This document shows, piece by piece, positions 55,049 through 64,000 of a stretch of DNA of 64,000 nt (positions are counted from its first letter, which is position 1; each line of letters begins with the position of its first letter). The notes beneath the pieces were generated by a model. The model was not told where the DNA came from, searched no databases, and saw only the letters and a program-made list of their open reading frames with translations. The DNA is taken from the NCBI GenBank assembly GCA_027405735.1, contig JAPEHQ010000008.1, forward strand, positions 1,054,001 through 1,118,000, in the 5' to 3' direction. The DNA comes from Mucor racemosus. Its lineage: Eukaryota > Mucoromycota > Mucoromycetes > Mucorales > Mucoraceae. Position numbers and translations under genes: made by a program.

Positions 55049-56749
55049 TTACAATTTTTCGCATTCCCTAATCCATCTTCTTCTTCGTGTCATGGTTTCA
55101 TTATTCTGCTCTCCCTCATCAAAATCAACAGGCTCGATTTGTGGTATTGAGATTTTCCAATTATCATCACTATAAATCCACCCATCCTCATCTGGTTTCA
55201 CTGCAATTTCAATTTCTAGATATGTGTCAACCCATGGACCTGTTGTATCCAATGTCCATTCACTTGTTTCCTTCCACTGATAGCCCTTTGGTGCAGGTAT
55301 TTCTGTTATGATTGGCATATAAACCGATCCTGTGAAATCAGACCAGGGAGATCTTTCGTCTCCCACCATTTCATGCAAGTATCCACGTCTTGGCCACCAA
55401 CGTTGGTTCTCAAATACAGAGATCTCTTGCAACTGATCTTGATTTTCCAATCTTTTTTCTAAATCAACATACCATTCCAAGAGGGCTATTGAATTCTTCT
55501 TTCCGAATTGGACCATGTATGGCTCGACTTCACTGATGACATATTTGGCAAATCTTGTATTGATACCATAGACTAACAAACCAAAGAATAAAAAGACAAA
55601 CTTTATAGGTACTACATAAAGCACTGATGATATCAAGATACTCGAAATTATTATTAATTGCAAGATTCGCATTGTTTTCTCCTCAGATGTCCAATTAAAT
55701 TGATTTGCCTGCGACATGATCCAATCGTACATATCACTGAATTCACCCATTGTATTTTGAATATTTTGTAAATTTTTTAAATATTCCGGGGATTCATCGG
55801 AGGCAGGCTGAAGCAATGTCGAGAGGTTAAATGGAAACAAGTTGGGCGTGTCATGTTGAGTACGTTTATTGGATATATCTTCCACGGGTTTTTTATCGGC
55901 TGTTGCTCCTAGTATTTTCTGTTTGGTCTTATCTTTCTTATCAATCTTTTCTGATGCTCCTCTTTTGGGATAACTGGATAAAATAAAATAGAATAGGATG
56001 GCTTGAGGCGCAAGGAAGATCATTTTGGGATATAAACCTATGATATCATATGTGTGAATAAATGACATACCAACTCCGAACATACATACAAACTATACAA
56101 TAAATGATTAATGACACCAATGTATCAATCCGATTTTCCCAGCTTAACAGCAGTAAAAGCTCGTCTCTGAATGCAAACACAGGACCGCATCGTGACACAA
56201 ATCGAGTGAAATTTCTAGCTGTAATTTGTGGATTTAAAGGTGCTTGTTGAGATAAATATGCATTTACAGGCACTTGCTCGGTAGTAGCAGCTTCTGCCAA
56301 GATATCATGAAGTTTATCTGATGTTATAATGGCTTTCACATGCTCAAATGTTGATTGATAAACACTTGTACTACCTATTTTGGCATGATTTGAAGTAGTC
56401 GATGATGTGCTCGAAGATGTAGATGATCGGCGGGCAGTGTTAGGTGATTTTTGAGATAGTTGGCGCAAGTAGTTTTCTGCCCGTGAACTAGATTTTTTGT
56501 GTGTGTCATCTAAAAATCCTTGTGTAATGGCACAAGAGCATTTTGGTGCTGTAGTTTGGCATTTTCGGTGACAATTGTAGCCGCATTCTTTATGGTGTTT
56601 TTTAATTTTATTTCATATTAAAATTAATGTATAATATATGATTTACCTTTGCATTGATATCCTTGTTTCCTTACACCCCATAATAATTGCTTGCAAGTGT
56701 CACAATAAGTTAGATGCGTATATGTTTTTTCTTCGAACAAATGGCTCAT
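55049..56749 (-). CDS. C1 (diacylglycerol-binding) plus Pex24/Pex30 dysferlin-domain peroxin
   Basis: Three exons on the minus strand, 56647-56749, 56090-56587 and 55049-56037, give about 529 residues. Residues 3-51 form a C1 zinc finger: His3, Cys16, Cys19, Cys33, Cys36, His41, Cys44, Cys51. A Ser/Thr linker follows (about 65-95). The Pex24p integral peroxin region starts near 100 with VKAIITSDKLHDIL and includes LLLSWENRIDTLVSLIIYCIV-C-LYPKM, with four hydrophobic segments before about 370. The end is a dysferlin-type pair, FENQRWWPRRGYLHEM and DDNWKISIP. The Pex23/24/28-32 family shapes ER-peroxisome contacts and peroxisome number. The C1 domain adds a possible lipid signal input. The second intron was placed to join IVC to LYPKM. 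Confidence 0.85.
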
Positions 56750-57210
56750 ATCCTATCTAATGAATATTTATATGAAAAAGAAGTGAAAAAGAATTGAAAT
56801 GAAACATTGCTTCGCTTTAAATGATGTTTATCATAGTCACAATGCTCATTGATGCATGAAAAAATGTGCAACTGTGCATGGCAAGATCACTTCTAGGCAA
56901 AGCAGAATTATATTGATTTATATATACAAATTTTCAAATTTAGACCTTTTTTAAGTGATTTCAAATAGTATAAAACTTTAAATATGTTAGCTGATCAATA
57001 GGCTGTCAATTCATCTACATGTAAATAAGCGTTTTTTAGCTTTCATAATTGTTCGTGTCTCCATTCCCGAATTGGATAACATGCTTCTGTCTTGTAACAG
57101 ATTCATGTTGCACTAAAAATTAAATTTATTTCATCGCAACCCCTTTTTTGCGTCTTGTCTTGCTTTCTCTTTTCTTTCTTTCTTTTATTTTTTTTAAAAT
57201 TTTTGAGCAA
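56750..57210. promoter_or_regulatory. Divergent intergenic (bidirectional promoter) region
   Basis: The 461 bp between two outward-facing start codons must supply both promoters. The end near 57160-57205 is T/C-rich (ttctctttt type), common before fungal starts. No specific factor site was recognised. Confidence 0.5.
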
Positions 57211-59514
57211 ATGTCTGATAAGCCGATTGCGAGGAAACCATCTGTCAATAAAAGAAAATCTTTATTGTCAGAGCTGGGTATAAAAGCTGGCAATGAAGCA
57301 CCTGTCTCTACGACAGCAACAACAAAGACAACAGCCTCTCCCCCTTCAACTCTTGGCAGAAAGACGTCTATTAATAATAAACCATCTTCGCCATCTGTAT
57401 CGAGAACCCGGACCTTAGCTTCGAGCCCAAGTCCGCCTACAGCAACCAGAAAGAAAGTAGCACCCTCTTCCATTAAGGTTGATCGTACAACCAATGTAAA
57501 TGGTGCCGCAAACTCACCTACTTCACCTAACCCAAAACGTAGATCATCGATTGTACCAACAACTTCGAATACCAGAGCATCAATGTCACCACTTGCTCGA
57601 AGAGCATCTGTCAATGTCAGTAATTCATCATCCGGTTCATCTGTTGGAAATAAAAGATTATCTACCCCAGTTGGTTTAGAATCGCTAGCAGAAGTACAGA
57701 CTATAAAAGAACAAGTGAGAGTTTATCAGTATCATACGATATTTATTTACTAAAAATATAGCTTTAGCTCATCGAAAAAGACAAAGAGCTCCAAGCTTTG
57801 AAAGAAAGTGAATCGAAATTAAAAATTCAGGTACGAAATCAAAATATTTTTTGTTGTCATAGCAACTAAATTTCCCAGGATGATTAGAGCCAAACAAATA
57901 TCTCAGAACTTGAATCTCAATTACAAGCACTTCAAGATGAAATAAAATCGGTAATTTTATGTATGCTATGGCGCTTGTATTTGTAATTATTGACACAGTT
58001 TTGTAGAATGCTGAAAAAAACACTGATGATGATGATAATGAGCGAATTGTACGTTTATTGAGTTCAATTTTAAATTTATTTGTAAGGTACTAATTACATT
58101 AATATTACGCAGAAGGAAACGGAAGACAAACTCGGGAAATTGCATAAATTGGAAATAGATCAATTGTTGGAGGATCAAGAAAGAAAGTTGGAATCTGAAT
58201 TAACTGCTCTCAAAGCAGAATTAAGTCAAGAGTACAATGAAAAGATCCAGAAATTGCAAGCTGAATTTAGCCAACAACAAGATACATTAAAAAAAGATCA
58301 TGAGTTGTCATTACAGGTAAAATTGAGCTTTTATGCATGAACGTCAATTCTAAATTATTGACTCCTAAATTTTATATGTATTTACCAAGAATAGGCCCAA
58401 AAGGAGGACTTTACCAAGGAATTGAATAATGAAAAAAAACTGCATGAAACTCATGAAAAAGAACAAGAATCTATTATAATTAATTTAAAGCAACAAATTC
58501 AGGATATGCAAGAAACTCAAACGAATAGCTATTTGAGAAAAGTCCAAAATGAACTTGAATCCACTACAGCTGCTTTGGAAGATTTTAAGCGTCAATCTCA
58601 ACACACTACTGAAGCAATCGAAAAAAGATACAGAGAAGAGATTAGACAACTGCAAAATGGAAGTGATGATACTGCACAAGCGTGGTTAGAAAAAACGAGA
58701 TGCACTCAACAAGAACTGGATCAGTTGCATGACCAAATACAGAGTAAAGATCAAGTTCATACACAAACTCTTGATGCACTCAAGCAAGCACATGCTCAAG
58801 AAATGGATCAGTTGAGCGAAACATGTGAGAATAAGGAGACTCAGATTGAGGAGCAATCAAACCAAATTGAAGATTTGCTTTACCAAGTGGAAACTTTGCA
58901 AAATTCACTGGAAGCAGCAACTGTCAGATTAGAGCATACTGCAAAATCTAGTCCAACTTCATCAAGTAATAGAGATGATATCAACAATTCAACCACACCA
59001 CATGATCCTATCAAGAATATTCACCAAGAATGCTTGAATCGCTTAGATATTAAGCAAAAAGAGCTTGAAGACTTAAAAGGAAGATTGGCAGAGATCAAGG
59101 AGACTCATGAAACACAAATGAATCGAATGGCTCAAGAAAAAGCCAACGCTCTACAAGAATTACGTAAAAAAGTAACTAGTTTGGAACAAAAATTAGCTGC
59201 TACCACACCACCTAGCTCTCCTACACGACCTAATAGTAGTGTAATCGTAGGTAATGGTGTATTGAATGAGGAGCGTCTAATTCGAATTGCAGAGCAACAT
59301 CGAAAAGAGTTGAAAACGATGCACGAACAGTATCAAATTGTAGTGGATACTAAAGATCGTGAGCTGGAAGATTACGCATACCGAGTTAAAGCTTTAGTAG
59401 CAGCAAAACAAAAAGATATTGAAAAGTTACAGATTGAAACTAACAATACCATTGACAAATACGAACGAGATATTGAAGGATATGAGGTGAGTTTCTTACA
59501 AGGTGGTTTTATGG

Positions 59515-59550
<36 letters not shown>

Positions 59551-59983
59551 GTTGTGGGGTATATTATATTATTATTATAATTCGTCAAAGAAGAAGCATA
59601 GTAATATCTTATTTTTGGTTTTGGGATTTGTTGTTATAATAGTATTATTCTTTGATGATATGATTTAAATTTGAATAATCCAATATTTACGATATATTCT
59701 TTTTTTTTCTATATACCAACAAAATCCAAAATATACATACATAGGCTAAAATTGTCGAATACGAAAAAGATTCAATCAAATTACAAGACAGAGTAACTCA
59801 TTGGGAGACAATCTCTAACAATAACAATGCGCTTGTACAAGATATGAAGAGAGGTTGTACAGCACATATTGATGAAAATGCTCAACTTATAAGGTACTAT
59901 ATGCTTAAATATATTTCGACAGTTACTCTAACAATTCCATTAGACTTGTAAATCAATTGCAATCTGAAATCCATCGTGCATAA
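57211..59983 (+). CDS. Long coiled-coil protein of unknown function
   Basis: Eight exons: 57211-57714, 57768-57830, 57888-57950, 58007-58048, 58113-58316, 58395-59486, 59745-59893 and 59944-59983, total 718 residues. Residues 1-165 are basic and Ser/Thr/Pro-rich with repeated RK-x-S motifs (ARKPSVNKRKS, GRKTS, RRSS, RRAS), typical of kinase-site-rich or microtubule-binding tails. From about 170 to 718 it is almost all heptad-rich coiled coil (LKQQIQDMQETQT, NQIEDLLYQVETLQNSL, ELRKKVTSLEQKL), broken by a TPPSSPTRP linker near residue 585. I recognise no named family; a cytoskeletal or scaffold role is inferred only from composition. Three in-phase exons of 42-63 nt encode single coiled-coil steps. 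The last intron holds an (AT)n(GT)n run (59513-59550). Confidence 0.75.
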
Positions 59984-61189
59984 TTGAAATTTAATAAAAT
60001 CCTATGTGAAAATGATAAATTGATGCTATGACAAGCGCATATAAATGCTGTCATTATCAAAATGGAAAATGATGCATAAGATTCCATATAGCTTCCCAGC
60101 CAAAAAAAGTATATAACTAGATTGTATATATGTATATTTTGCAAACGGTCTTGGTTCTCAACATCATAATGATTACAAAAAAGATCCTGTAGACATAGCA
60201 GTTAAATTACAGAGAAAAGAAACATTCTGATGTTTGTGTAAAATGTGTAAATATACTGTATATGTAAATAGCTCTTCAGGGGCAACATGAGATTCCCAAG
60301 TTTCTGCATATTAATAGGCCATTGCATGAAATATATAAAGCTCTGTTTTTCCAGTCGAAAGAAGATGAAAGACATATGTCAATGACTAATATCTTGTAGA
60401 CAAATTATGTAGTAACGAATGCGTCACATCAAATGTAGTTTTAGTACTATGTACTGCTTCTATATTAAATTTATTAAGCCTGTTTCTTTTAAGGCATCTT
60501 CAATAATGTAAATTGTATGTTTTTTTTAAAAAAAATAAAATAAACAGCTATACTCAGCAGTCGTACAATCACGTAATACTTGATTAGTTATACTCGATAA
60601 CTTTAAACTTACCTCTAGAAAATGGAACAGTATCAGTAAATATCTTTTTATATTTACAAAATCGAACTTCAAAGTTTCCAATCTTAAAAATCGGAACGTA
60701 CCCTATTTTCCATACTAACCAACTTTTAGAGTAAACTTTAGTCGCTGCTATGTGAATAAAAATAAAAAAACAAAATATTGCCAATTCAGTAGTATCTATT
60801 AAATGAGCACTAGATTTAAAAGTTGTCCAACTATAATAAATGTTTTATATAAATATATAATAAAAAATTACAATGATCCAGTTACATTACATAAGCAAAT
60901 CACATATATAAATAATAACCAAGAACAGATCAATTGCACGTCAGTGAATTTACCTGTTCTTCCTCTTCCCTTTTTATACTTATAACCACAATCCAAATAA
61001 ATATATATTATTACTTATTTATCATTGATACTAATAACCAATTGTTATATAATCCCATATAATCAATCATAAATGTTAATCATATACTAGTGATAGCAAT
61101 TACAATTAGTAACACCAACCTCTTCTCTTCCCAATCATAGAACCAAAGCCGTTCATATAATGCCCTATATTATATATCCAGATTAACAA
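59984..61189. other. Intergenic, no gene seen
   Basis: 3' flank of the coiled-coil gene and AT-rich DNA. Frames at 59953-60144, 60584-60784 and 60803-60985 show no family feature. Nothing recognised. Confidence 0.5.
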
Positions 61190-62520
61190 CCAATTGATCT
61201 ATTACAGTAGGGTTCAAATGGTTTCGAATTTTTTCGCCAATATTAAGTCAATTTCTGTCAAATTTTAAAAAAGCTGTATCTTCCCTCTACTGGCCATTGA
61301 CATCTGTCCTAAAATAGAAGGATTAATGCCGGAATATAAGTGTACTGACTTAACATTGACCAAAAATGGATCTAAAAAATCAATTGTGAAAATTAAGTAC
61401 CTATATTGTGGCGTTAATTTTTTGTATTCACAAGATAGATCCCACTGAAAGCTACTCTGCATTCTTTGTTTCAGCAAAAAATATTGATTTTTCGTCGAGA
61501 TAATCAAAATAATAACTCACATTACAGCTTTAAGGATATGAAAACTGAGTTCCAAAATCAATTTGTAAAATCCATCGAGAAATGATTCAAAAAATAAAAT
61601 TGTTTAATAGCTCATGAACTGCAAAGTAAGTTGACCTAGCGTATTAAATGTTTATTGTACAACTTTGGAGTTTGCAACCATCTAAATAAAATTTAAATAA
61701 ATGTTTCACATTAAATTTTGCGTAAAAAGCGATTGCAATTTTGGAGGTTTTTTCAAGATACACATCATTTTTAATAAGTATGTTTCAAATAAAAGTAATT
61801 GAAATAATGCGCAGCAAAATTACCTATTGATTGAGCTATTGTTGAACCTTTTAACTGCATTTTTCGTAGAGAAAACAAGATTTTTGTCAATTTTTTTTTC
61901 AAATTCAGAATTTGGGATGAGGGTATACAAGGAGAAATTGAAGCTAGAAGCAAATGTATCTCTTTGTATACACTTTTGAGGATATCTCCACGAAAAATCA
62001 ATATTCTGAAAAAAACTAAATTGGGTCCGAGAGAGCTCAACGAGCCTGATGATATGAATGTAAAAAAAATACTACTCAATTTAACGAATATTTTGAAACT
62101 TACCATAAAAATGTCAAAAAATTGAAAAAAAAATAAAAGCACTCGGAATTTTTTCATACTGACATATATTATAGAGCGCTTTAAAACAAGTAAGTTTCAT
62201 TATTAAGAAGTGTTAATATAGCTTAATGTTCTGCAGAGATATTTAGGCTCAAAGTTTTCAATTTTAGCAATGGAATACCTGTAAAAATCTGAAACATTAG
62301 CAGCAAAAACGCCATACCAGTTGCAAAAAAGTAGGATATTTTTGAATACTTGTTTTTGGATAAAAGTTGGGTATCTCAGGTACATCAGCATATGATTTCT
62401 TCTTGGTGTTATTTAATGAGAAAAAAAGCAGAGCAGAGATGAAAAGTGAGACCCAGTTTTCAAGAAAAAAGCTGCAAATTTTACTCGGTTGTGAGCCTTT
62501 CGTGAGATATAAAATTAATT
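61190..62520 (+). repeat. Dispersed repeat family F, copy 4
   Basis: Matches F copy 3 from about 51400 to 52690 and copy 1 from about 530 to 1620. It lacks the upstream 600 bp present in copies 1 and 3, so the family has a modular 5' part. Its core plus frame reads EFGMRVYKEKLKLE, then PRKINILKKTK, and closes near 62125; a 128-codon antisense frame (61771-62157) is also open. Confidence 0.75.
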
Positions 62521-64000
62521 TAGGAAAAGGTTAAATAATGTGACCAACTCATGTCTATTAAGTATTATACAAAGTATATCTTAAAAAGTTTTCAGCATGA
62601 AGTTAATTGTGTATTATTTATCAACTTTTTAACTGCTACCGTATATATAAAAAAACTGTTATGTATATTGAACATAGTATACCGTATAAAAAGAAGATTT
62701 CAAGTATGGGGTATATATAGTCATTTTGATCGAAGCTTTTTCTGAATTAACTTCAACGTGCAATTTCCTCGACTAAAATACAGGGTGGTTGCATGCGGTT
62801 ATCATCAACTTGTTATGCGTACATCGATTAATCCATCCCGATTTTGGATGCTTCCCCACAAAAAATTGGTTTAATATTGAATGTGTGCATAATGCTTTCA
62901 TACACAACTATAATCTGTCTCTTTTAGTTATGCATATTTATTTTAGATAGTACATTGATTTTGAAACATGATATGAAACTGTTCTATCAGGAAATGGGCA
63001 ATAGTGATTAAATACACATCACGACAACTTGAATCCGTTATATGTGCATTTAATGCATTAAGTGTTAAGCATTAAAATTATAGCTTTTGAAATATTATTA
63101 ATCAGAATCATTTACATCTATAGATTATAACTGAAACATTTTATACCTGTGTTTAGTCATTGATTTAATCAAAATTAGTTACCTAAAAAGAGTTGTTGTA
63201 CCTGCATTTCCGGTAATTAATAAGTTTCATGCATAAGTTATAATTGGGTTACATTGGTATTTCCAGAGACCCAACTTCAAGAAGATCTGATCGTGTTTCG
63301 CTTGATTTGTGGACACACAAAATAACCTCTACCTTGTAAATCAGTCGACCGTAAAGAGATGGCATGTTGTTTTGCAATAGAAAGCATTGTTAGACATTCA
63401 TTATCATTTTTAATGATTCGTTATCGCTTTTGTAATCCATCAATCCCATGTTTATTGTTGTGTTACTTTATTGATAGTAGAATGAACTTTATAATATATA
63501 TAGTTCATTTTAATGATCAAATCGGCGTTACGTTCTTCGACAAACATTACGCATTGTTAGTTTGTTGCATGACGCTGGATAATTGTTTGAAACAGCTATT
63601 CACTGTATAATACAGGTATAGGCACTCTGAGTAAAGGCTCGATGAGTTATTTTTTTACTCATATTTTTGTTTATTTTGCAATTTTCGTAAAGGTTCATAT
63701 AATAGTGTAGATAAGGATCAACGGTAAAATTAAAAAGAAATGATCTCTACTCAATGCTCAATATGCTTTCAAACAATCAAATTTCCCACTACTATTATGA
63801 CAAAGATGTTGTACCAGGATTTTGTGATCGAAAGAGCCCAAGATTGCTAATTTAAAATGATCAAATAATCTACAAACAGATCTAAATCATCAGATATGTT
63901 CGAGGCTGGGCTTCAATAAGTTACTTTTTACGGCAGCAGATCGTCCTGTCAGATATGCAACAAGAGGCACTAAATTGAGGAGCATCTATATTAAAAAAAA
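62521..64000. other. Window end, no gene seen
   Basis: AT-rich DNA. Open frames at 62551-62745 and 63359-63610 have no domain signature; the second is unusually Cys-rich and Ile-rich but short. No repeat copy or RNA gene recognised. Confidence 0.5.

Overview
This window is AT-rich eukaryotic DNA from a fungus, most likely a Mucoromycota species (Mucorales-like). The evidence is the gene set: a fungal-type mitochondrial ATP synthase subunit 4, Sqt1/AAMP, a CK1 delta/Hrr25-type kinase, Pex14, a C1 + Pex24/dysferlin peroxin, the cohesin subunit Scc3 and a PGM2-type phosphoglucomutase. Introns are many and short (about 40-80 bp) with GT(A/R)AGT-like donors. The large gaps hold LTR retrotransposons, Tc1- and Harbinger-type relics and private repeat families. 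I give no species. Exon boundaries were placed by eye from splice consensus, frame closure and family conservation, with about 1-2 bp uncertainty.

Layout. 1-1620: dispersed repeat F (copy 1). 2240-2951: SMAP/KNOP1-like lysine-rich protein, convergent with ATP4 (3092-4260, minus). 6257-7872: Sqt1/AAMP WD40 protein. 8700-9570: degraded F copy. 11039-13295: casein kinase I with a polyglutamine tail. 14067-14765: histidine phosphatase, convergent with SDHAF3 (14831-15311, minus). 17010-21268: repeat block (F copy 2 inverted, a pogo-like terminus, repeat R copy A with two inserted elements). 21916-23093: PEX14 (minus). 23540-24804: broken Harbinger transposase. 25323-26448: short-chain dehydrogenase, convergent with SCC3 (26550-30700, minus). 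32527-34735: phosphoglucomutase/phosphopentomutase. 35184-43310: inverted R copy C split by a complete 6.07-kb chromodomain Ty3/Gypsy element. 45496-47028: foldback element with 531-bp arms. 47075-50553: R copy B with a solo LTR. 50735-52690: F copy 3. 53345-54690: broken Tc1/mariner transposase. 55049-56749 (minus) and 57211-59983 (plus): C1-Pex24 peroxin and a coiled-coil protein, divergent. 61190-62520: F copy 4.

The genes are ordinary eukaryotic housekeeping genes with no operon-like logic. Themes that recur are mitochondrial respiration (ATP4, SDHAF3) and peroxisomes (PEX14, the Pex24-family protein). The unusual content is in the repeats. Repeat R carries an intron-bearing fragment that resembles a dynein intermediate chain gene, and all copies share the same nonsense codon. 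R copies were later hit by at least three different LTR-type elements, each with a 5-bp target duplication, so one copy gives the empty site for another. The foldback element has two equal 531-bp inverted arms and a spacer that contains a tRNA-derived, pol III-like unit. Both deserve follow-up.
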